DNA of 48,931 bases from a virus. The notes beneath the pieces are model-generated. The model did no database searches. It was not told the origin of the DNA and saw only the letters and a program-made list of their open reading frames with translations. The stretch spans positions 1 to 48,931 of IMG/VR virus record IMGVR_UViG_3300034356_001796. One strand, written 5' to 3'. Position numbers and translations under genes: made by a program. This document shows, one piece after another, positions 32,262 through 40,317 of the stretch (position 1 is its first letter; each line of letters opens with the position of its first letter).

Positions 32262-32328
32262 TTTGTTTAACTTTTAGAGTCGATGGTCTCATAAATCACC
32301 GTGCTGAGACCCAAAAAGTTAAACAAAA
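32261..32328. repeat. nested long inverted repeat (structured RNA or operator)
   Basis: The outer arms TTTTGTTTAACTTTT (32261-32275) and AAAAGTTAAACAAAA (32314-32328) pair perfectly over 15 bp. Inside, GGTCTC (32285-32290) and GAGACC (32306-32311) form a second stem around a 15-nt loop. The two-level fold suggests a functional RNA or a protein-binding site and is not a simple terminator. Confidence 0.6.
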
Positions 32329-32414
32329 CTAAAGTATTTCATCATTTGGGTAATATTTCGTACAAAACTGACACTTACCAACGACAAGACGGAGTATGGT
32401 TATTGGTGACCATG

Positions 32415-32440
32415 AGATAAAAGAGGTTAATCTAACCTCT
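32415..32440 (-). terminator. terminator after the two-pass membrane gene
   Basis: Minus strand AGAGGTTA-GAT-TAACCTCT followed by TTTAT. The gene's last codons form part of the stem. Confidence 0.65.
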
Positions 32441-32606
32441 CTTTTCTCGGCCAACTTAAGTAAGCTAGTAACCAGTAACCAAGTGCTACAAAAGCACTGA
32501 AATACTGAACACCTGTACCTACCTGACATACTGCAAGGGCACACCATGCAGCCATCAAGCCTAATACCATCAGTATCAAGCTTGGAATCTCCTTATATTT
32601 AGTCAT
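32427..32606 (-). CDS. small two-pass membrane protein
   Basis: 59 residues from the ATG at 32606 (MTKYKEIPSLILMVLGLMAAW); the open frame extends further upstream but would overlap the previous gene. Two hydrophobic helices (about 9-29 and 33-51) with a short turn, ending in RKERLD. Holin-like size, but no other lysis gene is nearby. Confidence 0.5.
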   Translation of the reverse strand: MTKYKEIPSLILMVLGLMAAWCALAVCQVGTGVQYFSAFVALGYWLLAYLSWPRKERLD

Positions 32607-32625
32607 CTGATTTAGTTTAAAGTTA

Positions 32626-32823
32626 TTATTCATCACACACATCGTCTTGATCATAATCAAACTGAGCAAGTTCGCTTTCTCTATAAAGTATTTCACTCAT
32701 AAGTTCAGTAATATCAACTCCGTGTGTTTCTTTGGCATACTCATTAATTTGAGTATAGATTGATCTAAAGGCTTCAAGTTCAGCCTTAAGAGATTCCCTG
32801 TGTTGGTTAAATGTCTGGGTCAT
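32626..32823 (-). CDS. small acidic hypothetical protein
   Basis: 65 residues, helical, acidic end (FDYDQDDVCDE). No motif recognised. Confidence 0.45.
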   Translation of the reverse strand: MTQTFNQHRESLKAELEAFRSIYTQINEYAKETHGVDITELMSEILYRESELAQFDYDQDDVCDE

Positions 32824-32847
32824 ATGTGAAGTAGGTTATGATGCATT

Positions 32848-32873
32848 AAAGTAAAGGGGAACTTAATCCCCTT
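32848..32873 (-). terminator. terminator after the CPGCC protein gene
   Basis: Minus strand AAGGGG-ATTAAGTT-CCCCTT followed by TACTTT. Confidence 0.7.
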
Positions 32874-33105
32874 AATCGCACCAGCTTCGACAACATCCAG
32901 GACAAGAGATAATGTGGGAAGAAGCGGATACTTTAAAGGCATCTTCTTCTCCGAATTTCTCTACTAACATCTCTCCTAGTGTCTGCTTATTACCGTACTT
33001 ATTATCTCTTACCCATCCATACATATGGTTGCAAGACTTATAAGCAAATAGTGGCAACTTATTCTGTTCACAGAATAAACGTTGATTGTCATAATATATA
33101 TCCAT
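32872..33105 (-). CDS. small Cys-rich protein
   Basis: 77 residues. The C-terminal SCPGCCRSWCD holds four Cys in ten residues and, with C24/H27 (SCNHMYGW), could bind zinc. The start lies 3 nt from a 20-bp palindrome. Function unknown. Confidence 0.5.
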   Translation of the reverse strand: MDIYYDNQRLFCEQNKLPLFAYKSCNHMYGWVRDNKYGNKQTLGEMLVEKFGEEDAFKVSASSHIISCPGCCRSWCD

Positions 33106-33108
33106 ACC

Positions 33109-33128
33109 TACCTTATATATATAAGGTA
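33109..33128. promoter_or_regulatory. 20-bp perfect palindrome upstream of the Cys-rich gene
   Basis: TACCTTATATATATAAGGTA is exactly self-complementary. Its place just before the start codon at 33105 suits an operator or translation-blocking stem. Confidence 0.5.
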
Positions 33129-33130
33129 AC

Positions 33131-33201
33131 GCACTATGCCTAAAGGCTGTTTAAAGTCGCATAGTCGACTGACACTTAACTCTAATAGAGTTATCGAGTG
33201 T
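33131..33201 (-). promoter_or_regulatory. multi-hairpin leader region
   Basis: On the minus strand, ACACT/AGTGT encloses AACTC-TATTA-GAGTT, and then GACTATGC pairs with GCATAGTG. These stems and the palindrome fill the whole gap between terminator and gene. Confidence 0.4.
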
Positions 33202-33224
33202 AAAAAGGGGGACCGTAGTCCCCC
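33202..33224 (-). terminator. intrinsic terminator
   Basis: Minus strand GGGGGAC-TACG-GTCCCCC followed by TTTTT; a strong terminator for the 100-residue gene. Confidence 0.85.
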
Positions 33225-33229
33225 AATGG

Positions 33230-33532
33230 CTATGATGACATAGCCATGAGCTGCTCCAACGTAACGTAAGAGGAGTTGGAAGTAAGCAAAGGCCAGGTGT
33301 TACCTGTCTCTTCGTCTACCATTTCCCGAATGGTACACTTAACATCTACGTACTGTCCAACTTCTACCTTGCTTGCAAGGTTGTTGGACAAGTAGATGTT
33401 AATCGCAGTGTCCCTGTTGCCAGGCTGACTGTTGATTGTCATGTACTTGTTGTCGTTCACGTTTGCTTTTACAGCGCTGAATTGGTACCCCTGGCATTCC
33501 GCCAAAGTCTTACCGAATAGTTCTTTATTCAT
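33230..33532 (-). CDS. hypothetical OB-fold-like protein
   Basis: Start at 33532 (MNKELFGKTLAECQGYQF); the open frame continues upstream through a GC-rich spacer that does not look coding. 100 residues, beta-rich (YMTINSQPG...VEVGQYVDVKCTIREMVDEETGNTWPLLTSNSSYVTLEQL). The strand pattern could be a small OB-fold; unproven. The spacer 33533-33688 holds GC-rich short hairpins but no gene. Confidence 0.5.
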   Translation of the reverse strand: MNKELFGKTLAECQGYQFSAVKANVNDNKYMTINSQPGNRDTAINIYLSNNLASKVEVGQYVDVKCTIREMVDEETGNTWPLLTSNSSYVTLEQLMAMSS

Positions 33533-33688
33533 AAATTTTACATAGGGGGCACCCCTGCCCCAATAACGAGACGGGGTATTGCATAATGGTGATACCCACG
33601 CCCCCATACATCCGAAGGGGTGGGGGGTTAGAAAAAAATTCTGGAAAGAGAGGGGTATTGAATTAGCTCTAGATAGAGTTAACTTTAC

Positions 33689-33718
33689 TTGCTTATTCTC
33701 TAGTAGGGAGTATATTTG
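33689..33718 (+). promoter_or_regulatory. consensus Bacteroidota promoter
   Basis: TTG (33689-33691), exactly 19 nt, then TATATTTG (33711-33718). It drives the lone plus-strand gene that starts 15 nt further on. Confidence 0.85.
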
Positions 33719-33733
33719 TATTACATTTGAAAT

Positions 33734-34231
33734 ATGATCAGCCAAGATTTAGAAAACAGTTTACTAGCCAAAGTAATTGGTGAGGTAAGGGAAGAGTGTA
33801 AGGATTGGACAGATGCTCTAAGGATAGGGGTGTTTTGTGTTAGTCCAGATTATTCTTCTATAGTCGCCCTTAGAGTTCTTCATGCTCTTTCAAGAGATGG
33901 AGAGTTGCCTCATTATGTACCACTAGATGTTGCTTATCCTGATGATTCCCCAGAAAAGAAGGAATCGTATAAGCGAGTTCTTCAGGCGGTTGCTCCTCAG
34001 CTTAAGAAGATGATGGATAAGGTTGTTTTGGTAGAAGCTGCGGTCTTAACCGGTAATAATTATCAGTGGATCCAAGAAGAACTTATAAAGGCAGGATTCC
34101 TAAAAGAAGATATCCTGACCCTCGCTCTTCTAGAACATAAGGACTCCGTTACTAAATGTAAGATAGTAGGAGATTATACTAATGAAGTCCCTACGTTCTA
34201 TTGGGAAGAGTATAATAAGCACTGGGACTAA
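33734..34231 (+). CDS. phosphoribosyltransferase-like protein
   Basis: 165 residues. The segment MDKVVLVEAAVLTGNNYQWIQEELIKAGF has the position and form of the PRPP-binding loop (hydrophobic strand, two acidic residues, then T-G-x-x), but the acidic pair is E-A instead of D-D, so the enzyme may be inactive or altered. The earlier WTDALRIGVFCVSPDYSSIVALRVLHAL and DVAYPDDSP fit a Rossmann-like core. A single-gene unit with its own consensus promoter among minus-strand genes. Confidence 0.5.
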   Translation: MISQDLENSLLAKVIGEVREECKDWTDALRIGVFCVSPDYSSIVALRVLHALSRDGELPHYVPLDVAYPDDSPEKKESYKRVLQAVAPQLKKMMDKVVLVEAAVLTGNNYQWIQEELIKAGFLKEDILTLALLEHKDSVTKCKIVGDYTNEVPTFYWEEYNKHWD

Positions 34232-34234
34232 AGA

Positions 34235-34921
34235 CTAGTAGTTCCGAATCAGTTCAAGGACTTGTTCTTCGGTTTTTACCCAGCCGTGTTCCAAAGCTTT
34301 TGCAACAGTAGCTTCAATCTCTGCTATCTGACGGAGTTCTTTTATGCTGGCATTATCCCTCATGCCGTTTTCGTGAAAGCCAAAGACTCTTTCGTTCATG
34401 GCTATGAAGAATTTAGAATAGTTGGGATCGGAAAAGGTTCTTGATAAGGCACTGGTAAAGGACTTAGCTCTATCTCCTGCTTCTATTCTGTTAAAGACAA
34501 GGGTGTCGGTAAGCCACACAACTACCTTTGCGTAAATCATAGGATTCATCTCTAAGGCTATAAGGGTCCAAATGTACTGATCAACCAGTACGGTCTTCTT
34601 CTTGTTTTTAGAGGTGGTTTTCCACAACCCTAATCCTTTCAATACAGTGGCAAGTCCCTTCTCTTCTACCATTTCTCTAAAAGTGCAAATCTGCACTTTT
34701 ACTTTTTCACTCTCATAAAGAACATAATAGCACCGGTCTAAAAAGTCTTTGTTTCTTGTTACCCAACTGTACTGTTTGTCGGGCCAGCTGTGAATCCACT
34801 TTGCTTTGTCATAGGCATCTTGAAGATCAGATAATGATAAGAAACCCTCTTTGGTCTGCTGCTTAATCTTTATTCCAAACAGGTCTCTGTCAGGAGAAGA
34901 TAATGTTACATTGGTTTTCAT
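34235..34921 (-). CDS. KilA-N domain protein
   Basis: 228 residues. The N-terminal part contains GFLSLSDLQDAYDKAKWIHSW (the KilA-N opening with T/S-D-L). Later come GLWKTTSKNKKKTVLVDQYIWTLIALEMNPMIYAKVVVWLTDTLVFNRIEAGD, matching the domain's late block of helix, wall of aromatic residues and R-x-x-GD. KilA-N domains bind DNA and are frequent in phage regulators. A C-terminal helix (about 195-225) may mediate oligomerisation. It is divergent from the tail-fibre gene and may regulate it or itself. Confidence 0.7.
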   Translation of the reverse strand: MKTNVTLSSPDRDLFGIKIKQQTKEGFLSLSDLQDAYDKAKWIHSWPDKQYSWVTRNKDFLDRCYYVLYESEKVKVQICTFREMVEEKGLATVLKGLGLWKTTSKNKKKTVLVDQYIWTLIALEMNPMIYAKVVVWLTDTLVFNRIEAGDRAKSFTSALSRTFSDPNYSKFFIAMNERVFGFHENGMRDNASIKELRQIAEIEATVAKALEHGWVKTEEQVLELIRNY

Positions 34922-34948
34922 ATAAGTAATTTTCTATTTATACAAATG

Positions 34949-34956
34949 CAAAGATA
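34949..34956 (-). promoter_or_regulatory. candidate -10 box for the KilA-N gene
   Basis: TATCTTTG on the minus strand, 27 nt before the start codon. No TTG at the right spacing, so moderate. Confidence 0.5.
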
Positions 34957-34965
34957 CATAAACAT

Positions 34966-34978
34966 AACCTAAAAGGTT
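34966..34978. promoter_or_regulatory. inverted repeat between divergent promoters (possible operator)
   Basis: AACCT-AAA-AGGTT lies between the -10 boxes of the KilA-N and fibre genes and near the -33 regions of both, where a repressor could act on either. Confidence 0.45.
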
Positions 34979-35005
34979 AATTCTTTACTTTTTTTGCTAA
35001 AGGGT

Positions 35006-35013
35006 TATATTTG
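35006..35013 (+). promoter_or_regulatory. -10 box for the large fibre gene
   Basis: TATATTTG ends 9 nt before the ATG at 35023. At the consensus -33 position the sequence is TTT instead of TTG. Confidence 0.65.
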
Positions 35014-35022
35014 TATTATAGT

Positions 35023-38000
35023 ATGCCTAGTAATCCAATAACTCCCGAAGAACAATACGATATATTAATTAATCGTAGTCTTACTCCTAGAGATGGAGTT
35101 ACGACTGATACTTATATGGCGGCAGGATATATTCTTATGCCACCTGCCACTGTTGATGGGCCGGTTAAATGGAGACTGTTTGACGCAGCCTATATTCAAA
35201 CCGGAATCATCGACCCTAACCGTTTAGGAACAGGAGCTACTGGAGCTGGTAATTTATACTTGGCAGATGACGGAACCTGGAAACTTATAGGAGGTGGAGG
35301 AGGCGGTGGAGACATGCTTCAGGCCACATATGACGTTGATAATGACGGAGTTGTGGACTCAGCGGAGAGGACTGAGATTATAGTAAGAAACTCTACTGGA
35401 ACTACCCTTACGAAAGGAACAGTTGTTTACTTAAGCGGAGCAACAGGAAACAGACCTAACGCTGTAAGAGCCCAAGCACATACTGAGGCTACTTCTTCAA
35501 AGACCATAGGTATGGTTGAAGCAAATATTCCGAATAACTCTGACGGATACGTAGCAACAAACGGAACTCTTCACGACTTAGATACTTCAGCTTTTACGGC
35601 TGGAGATGCTGTTTGGTTATCTGCTACCACAGCAGGAGCATATACTAGTACAATTCCAGCAGAACCCAATCATACAGTATTTATCGGGTATATTGCTAGA
35701 GCTCACCCTACCCAAGGTAGGATAGTTCTTCATATTCAAAACGGATATGAGTTAAATGAGTTGCACGGGGTTCTTATTGCTTCTGAAGCTAACAACGATC
35801 TGCTTACTTACGAATCGTCTACGGGATTGTGGAAGAACAAAACCTTTACGGCTATCTTCGGAGGTACGCCTTTGGTCTCAGTTCCTACCCTAGCACAAGT
35901 AACCACAGCAGGGAACACCACCACCAATGCGATTACTGTAGGTGGGTTGACTGTTGCTACCAATCTCATCTACACAGATACGGTTAACGGTAGAGTCGGT
36001 ATTGGGACGAATACCCCATTAACTACATTACATTCTGAAGGTTCAATTAGAATTGGTGGAACTACAACAGGAGTATCATTATCTATACTGGGGAGCGGAG
36101 GAAGGGGTGGGACTATATCGCCTAGAGCAGATGGCTCAGGCATTGCAGGATTACTTTTTTCACTTACTGGGCTTACAACTGGTGATTTTAGATTTGGAGG
36201 AACTGTAAGTCCTAGCTCCAATTTTGGTCAAGATTTAGGGAATAATAGCGAGGTTTGGAATTTTGTTTATGCAAGGACTTTTAGAGGAAGAAATAATACA
36301 GCTGAAGGAACTACAAATTTATTTTCAGGAACTACATCAAACCCATTAATTCTAGGTATTGGTGGAACTGAAAATATGAGGTTTAGCCCTACAAACGGTA
36401 ATGTCCTAATCAACACTACAACCGATGCAGGATATAAGCTAGATGTTAATGGTACTGTGAGAGTGCAAGGAACAGGTACTACATCTGCAACTACAGCATT
36501 TACAATTCAAAATAGTGCAAGTACAAATTTACTACAAGTAAGAAACGATAATTCGTATTTATTTGGCTCAAATACTTCTAATAGACCTGTATTTCAAACT
36601 CAAACATCAACTCCTGTTGTAAGTGGTAATTTATTTACGTTTAATGGAGGCGGAGGTTCTACAGATTTTCAGAATGTATCTCTTTTTAGAATACTACAAC
36701 CTAATTTCATAACAAATGCAAATGCTTATTACAATGCTTTAGATATTGATGTAACAACTGAGGGTTACTCTAGAACAAATGCTCCGATTAGGATGATTTA
36801 TATTCATCCAACATTTAACTCCCCATCTATTTTAAATGAAACGATAGGAATAGATATAGCATACCCAAGAGTAAATGTTTTAGATAGTTTAATTAAAGTA
36901 AGCAATTCGGTTTCCAATGTACTTGTACTAAGAGGGGATGGTAGATTAACTACATCAGGCTCAATCACTGCGGCCTCACTACTTGCACAAGGAGTATACT
37001 TCAACAACACTTTAGTAGCAGCAGCAAACAATGACGTATTAGTAGGACTAGACATCAATCCTACCTTTACTAATGGTGCGTTTACAGGGGTTACGAACTA
37101 TGCAATACGAACAATAGGAGATGTAAGATTTCAACTTGCTGGATATCCTTCATACGGGTTAAATATTACAAATGTAATTACTGGAGAGACATATATTTCA
37201 AAAACAGGCGCAAGTAACTTAATTATAGAAGGAGCACGAGGTGTAAACATCTCACCAACAAACAATGTTGGAATAGGTATTCTTGGTTCAGGTTTAGCAC
37301 AAACAAAACTTTCTGTATTTACAAGTATAGGAACAAGTCCTCCTGCTTTAGGTTCTTGGGGTGGGACTTTTAGTGTTGTTGCAGGTGGTGTTAATGGTTA
37401 TTTTGGATTATTGGCAGGTATAGTAAATAGCACGGGGGACGCATGGTTTCAAGCACAGAGAGTTGATGCCACCGCTACTGCGTATAACATATTATTACAA
37501 CCAACTGGGGGTAACGTTCTTGTTGGTACGTCTACAAATGCTGGATACAAACTAGATGTAGTAGGAGCAGACTCTAGGTTCAATGGAGTAAGAGTAGGTT
37601 TAGGGGCAGGTGGGGTGAGTACTAATACGGTAGTAGGTGATGGTGCATTAAATGCAAATACTACGGGAAGTGGAGTTACTGCAATAGGTTATCAATCTTT
37701 GTATAGTAATACAACAGCAAGTAACACAGCTGTCGGGACTCAAGCAGGGTATAGTAATACGAGTGGAGGAATTACCGCAGTAGGATACAGAGCAGGATAT
37801 AACAATACAAGTGGAACAAACCTAACTGCCTTAGGTTTTGAATCATCATTTTCAAATGTTACAAGTACAGGTAATACATCTATAGGTTTTCAAGCATTAT
37901 ATGCTAACACAGCCGCAAATAATACCGCCATTGGTGATAGGTCGTTAACAGCCACAACAACAGGAACCGCAAATACCGCTATTGGTTCACTTTCTATGAG

Positions 38001-39309
38001 GTCAAATGTAGATGGGGGTGTTAACGTTGCCTTAGGTGTAAGTTCTCTATTTTCAAATATTTCTGGAAATAATAACATCGCAGTAGGTTATCAATCCTTA
38101 TTTTCTAACACCGCTTCCAACAATACCGCTTTAGGATACCAAGCAGGACAAGCAGGAGTCGCTAACACCACAGGAGCAAACAACATCTTCATCGGTTACC
38201 AAGCAACTGGGGTCTCAGCAACTGAGAGCAATAGAACTTGGATAGGCAACTCATCAACTACATCTACTTGGTTAGCAGGTAATGTCCTCATAGGCACCAC
38301 TACAGATGTTGGGTATAAACTAGATGTGAATGGGCAATTTATAGCAAGAGGAGAAAGTATTTTAGCACAAGGTAGTGGAAATGTTGGTATAGGAACGGCA
38401 AGTCCAACTTCTAAACTTCATATAAACGGAGCTGATCCGTTTTTAAGAGTAAACAATGTTGGAAGTTCTAATACACACGGAATAAAAATTAGTTATAATT
38501 CTGTTGATAATCAAGGATTTCACTTATTATATAATCCAGCAGCTGCGGTTGCTTATTTAGATAATACATACCTAGTTACCTCTGGGCAGCCCTATGGAGA
38601 CATATACTTCAGGCAAAATGTTTCTGGTACCATGACTACCAGAATGACTATCAAAGCTGATGGAGGAAACGTAGGAATAGGAACAACAACCCCAACAGCT
38701 AAATTACACGTAAGTGGAGATATCAAAGCCACTCTTGCTAGTACAACTACAGCCAACGTAGTTTACTATGACTCTTCTACAGGCTTACTTACTTATGGAG
38801 CAGTTCCTAGTGGAACAGTAACCTCTATTACAGCAGGTACAGGATTAAGTGGAGGAACTATAACTAGTAGTGGTACAATAGCCTTAGCAAATACCGCAGT
38901 TACGGCAGGTGCTTACACTAACGCAAATATTACAGTAGACGCACAAGGAAGAATCACAGCTGCTGCCAATGGAAGCGGTGGAGGTGGAGGCTCTACAAGT
39001 ACTATAAGTATCGGTGCTACTTCTAGTAGTAATGTGTATAGTTCTGGTGCAGTTGTTGGGCATATGAAGTTTGAGTATTGGTCAACCGATAACCCAGCCT
39101 CAGGCAAACAAGAAACAGGTGTTATCTATGTTACTTATTTCCCAGGCCCTCCAGGTGGGTTTAACTATTGGTTAGATGTTCAAACAACAACCCCTGATAG
39201 TACTGCTCCTTTAAGCTTTACTATTACAGGAGGTCCTACCTTAGACATTAACATAACTAATCCAAACTTGTATGGTGTAGATATTACATATAAAATTACC
39301 ACTTTTTAA
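35023..39309 (+). CDS. large tail fibre/receptor-binding protein
   Basis: Start at ATG 35023; the frame also opens with TTG at 35011, inside the promoter box. 1428 residues. An N-terminal adaptor (about 1-250) with GGGGGG linker is followed by a shaft of fibre repeats (VGIGTNTPLTTLH, NVLINTTTDAGYKLDVNG and two variants, VGIGTASPTSKLHING, VGIGTTTPTAKLHVSG). A YadA-head-like block of NTAIGYQSL-type repeats lies at about residues 855-1070. The C-terminal tip is distinct (YWSTDNPASGKQETG... to ITYKITTF). No intramolecular chaperone is seen. It should be a trimeric fibre that contacts the host surface. Confidence 0.85.
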   Translation: MPSNPITPEEQYDILINRSLTPRDGVTTDTYMAAGYILMPPATVDGPVKWRLFDAAYIQTGIIDPNRLGTGATGAGNLYLADDGTWKLIGGGGGGGDMLQATYDVDNDGVVDSAERTEIIVRNSTGTTLTKGTVVYLSGATGNRPNAVRAQAHTEATSSKTIGMVEANIPNNSDGYVATNGTLHDLDTSAFTAGDAVWLSATTAGAYTSTIPAEPNHTVFIGYIARAHPTQGRIVLHIQNGYELNELHGVLIASEANNDLLTYESSTGLWKNKTFTAIFGGTPLVSVPTLAQVTTAGNTTTNAITVGGLTVATNLIYTDTVNGRVGIGTNTPLTTLHSEGSIRIGGTTTGVSLSILGSGGRGGTISPRADGSGIAGLLFSLTGLTTGDFRFGGTVSPSSNFGQDLGNNSEVWNFVYARTFRGRNNTAEGTTNLFSGTTSNPLILGIGGTENMRFSPTNGNVLINTTTDAGYKLDVNGTVRVQGTGTTSATTAFTIQNSASTNLLQVRNDNSYLFGSNTSNRPVFQTQTSTPVVSGNLFTFNGGGGSTDFQNVSLFRILQPNFITNANAYYNALDIDVTTEGYSRTNAPIRMIYIHPTFNSPSILNETIGIDIAYPRVNVLDSLIKVSNSVSNVLVLRGDGRLTTSGSITAASLLAQGVYFNNTLVAAANNDVLVGLDINPTFTNGAFTGVTNYAIRTIGDVRFQLAGYPSYGLNITNVITGETYISKTGASNLIIEGARGVNISPTNNVGIGILGSGLAQTKLSVFTSIGTSPPALGSWGGTFSVVAGGVNGYFGLLAGIVNSTGDAWFQAQRVDATATAYNILLQPTGGNVLVGTSTNAGYKLDVVGADSRFNGVRVGLGAGGVSTNTVVGDGALNANTTGSGVTAIGYQSLYSNTTASNTAVGTQAGYSNTSGGITAVGYRAGYNNTSGTNLTALGFESSFSNVTSTGNTSIGFQALYANTAANNTAIGDRSLTATTTGTANTAIGSLSMRSNVDGGVNVALGVSSLFSNISGNNNIAVGYQSLFSNTASNNTALGYQAGQAGVANTTGANNIFIGYQATGVSATESNRTWIGNSSTTSTWLAGNVLIGTTTDVGYKLDVNGQFIARGESILAQGSGNVGIGTASPTSKLHINGADPFLRVNNVGSSNTHGIKISYNSVDNQGFHLLYNPAAAVAYLDNTYLVTSGQPYGDIYFRQNVSGTMTTRMTIKADGGNVGIGTTTPTAKLHVSGDIKATLASTTTANVVYYDSSTGLLTYGAVPSGTVTSITAGTGLSGGTITSSGTIALANTAVTAGAYTNANITVDAQGRITAAANGSGGGGGSTSTISIGATSSSNVYSSGAVVGHMKFEYWSTDNPASGKQETGVIYVTYFPGPPGGFNYWLDVQTTTPDSTAPLSFTITGGPTLDINITNPNLYGVDITYKITTF
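37590..38240 (+). repeat. YadA-like head repeats within the fibre gene
   Basis: About a dozen degenerate repeats of the type N-T-A-x-G-x-x-(S/A)-L/G-x-x-N coding for left-handed beta-roll turns as in trimeric autotransporters. Flanked by two copies of the NVL-(I/V)-GT-x-T-(D/N)-x-GYKLDV segment, near 37510 and 38281. Confidence 0.75.
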
Positions 39310-39319
39310 TTTTTGATAT

Positions 39320-39327
39320 TATATTTG
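39320..39327 (+). promoter_or_regulatory. -10 box upstream of small late genes
   Basis: TATATTTG, 4 nt before the ATG at 39332. No TTG at the expected distance. Confidence 0.55.
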
Positions 39328-39331
39328 AAAT

Positions 39332-39619
39332 ATGATTAAGATACAAGATGTAGTAGTGCCAACGAAAGGAACTGCTAAATACTTTAATATTGTTGCGCTT
39401 AACTTCCCCATGAACCCTAGTTCTGTAACGTTCTACTGGCAGATTTTGTCAGAGGTAGAAGAGACTATTAATGAGGTAGTTACTGCTAAACCTGGCTCAT
39501 CTTTGATAGACGGCAACATAACTATGAACCAAGAAGAGTATGCTGCTTGGGGGAACGATGATAGTTATGTAATTAACTGGGCATTGTCTCAGTTAGGATT
39601 TGTCGCATTACCAATTTAA
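39332..39619 (+). CDS. small late protein, copy A of a duplicated pair
   Basis: 95 residues. Paralogous to the gene at 47430: both share V-P-x-KGT-x-x-Y, a central F-Y-W/L-Y-W pattern, and W-G-x-DDS-x-x-x-x-WA-x-x-x-LG near the end. A small beta protein, probably part of the fibre or baseplate assembly. Lies 22 nt after the fibre gene. Confidence 0.6.
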   Translation: MIKIQDVVVPTKGTAKYFNIVALNFPMNPSSVTFYWQILSEVEETINEVVTAKPGSSLIDGNITMNQEEYAAWGNDDSYVINWALSQLGFVALPI

Positions 39620-39636
39620 AATTAAAACCAACCTAT

Positions 39637-39909
39637 ATGTCTAACAAAAAAATTGACTTGAACAAATGTCTTACCGACCTAGACGGTAACGAAATCAAAG
39701 AATCTAACATGGGTAAAATCATTGCCCAGATGCTTGTATCTTCTAACAAAGGCGATGCACTTAAGTACATGGCTTGGGCTTTGAAATTGCATGCAGGAGA
39801 AATCTTGGATTTAGATCCTAGTGATGTAGAAACTTTGAAAAACTTTATTAAGGACCACGAGCAACTCACAATCCTTTCTAAAGCACAAATGCTTGGAGTT
39901 CTTGCCTAA
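39637..39909 (+). CDS. small late protein
   Basis: 90 residues (MSNKKIDLNKCLTDLDGNEI...), helical. It resembles short phage proteins that carry a DLDG-x-E/P element, found between tail genes. No copy exists in the second module. Unknown role. Confidence 0.55.
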   Translation: MSNKKIDLNKCLTDLDGNEIKESNMGKIIAQMLVSSNKGDALKYMAWALKLHAGEILDLDPSDVETLKNFIKDHEQLTILSKAQMLGVLA

Positions 39910-39911
39910 TT

Positions 39912-40166
39912 ATGAGCGAAACTAGAATCCTTCTTGACGAAGCAGAAAAAGCTTCTTTGCAAGACTTCCAAAAGAAAGTACACCAAGTAATTATTGACTT
40001 GGGTAAGATTGAGCTTCAACTCTCTGACTTGCTTAATGTAAAAGAGCAAGTTAAAGACGGCATGTCTCAAATCGTATCTGAGCAAAACCAGTTCTTTGCT
40101 GCATTGGAACAGAAGTATGGTAAAGGTCTAGTAGACCCACATACTTTTGAGTACGTGCAACAATAA
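39912..40166 (+). CDS. coiled-coil late protein, copy A of a duplicated pair
   Basis: 84 residues. Clear paralogue of the gene at 47787: both have DLGKIELQLSDL, then V-K-x-Q-V, and YGKG. A helical protein, probably a trimeric coiled coil associated with fibres or a chaperone-like assembly factor. Confidence 0.65.
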   Translation: MSETRILLDEAEKASLQDFQKKVHQVIIDLGKIELQLSDLLNVKEQVKDGMSQIVSEQNQFFAALEQKYGKGLVDPHTFEYVQQ

Positions 40167-40167
40167 T

Positions 40168-40197
40168 TTGGTAAGTTAACTTTTTTAGGTATATTTG
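40168..40197 (+). promoter_or_regulatory. consensus promoter of a short transcript
   Basis: TTG (40168-40170), 19 nt, TATATTTG (40190-40197). A terminator follows after about 40 nt with no start codon of a real gene between them. Confidence 0.8.
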
Positions 40198-40202
40198 TAT
40201 AC

Positions 40203-40268
40203 CTACTTAATTCTACCAAATTAAGGCCCTCGAATTGCCCCTAAGTACCTCCTTGGGGGCTTTTCTTT
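40203..40268 (+). ncRNA. candidate 65-nt small RNA
   Basis: Bounded by a consensus promoter and a strong terminator. About 34 nt of unpaired A/T-rich sequence (with GGCCCTCG) precede the 9-bp hairpin. It could base-pair with phage or host mRNA; the target is unknown. Alternatively the hairpin only ends the fibre operon. Confidence 0.5.
40237..40268 (+). terminator. strong intrinsic terminator
   Basis: GCCCCTAAG-TACCTC-CTTGGGGGC (9 bp, one T-G pair) then TTTTCTTTT. Confidence 0.88.
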
Positions 40269-40271
40269 TAC

Positions 40272-40301
40272 TTGATTTAATTCTATTAGTTATTATATTT
40301 G
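40272..40301 (+). promoter_or_regulatory. consensus promoter for the 215-residue gene
   Basis: TTG (40272-40274), 19 nt, TATATTTG (40294-40301), 17 nt before the ATG at 40318. It follows the terminator directly. Confidence 0.85.
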
Positions 40302-40317
40302 TGTAAATGTCTAGTAG

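Noticed and set aside
33533-33745. N-terminal extension of the 33230 gene through the GC-rich spacer
   Set aside because: The extension crosses the promoter for the plus-strand gene, has unlikely residue composition, and an ATG with A-rich leader exists at 33532.
35970-39107. Several antisense frames across the large fibre gene
   Set aside because: They are Pro/Val/Leu-rich mirror images of Gly/Thr/Asn-rich fibre codons without start context.
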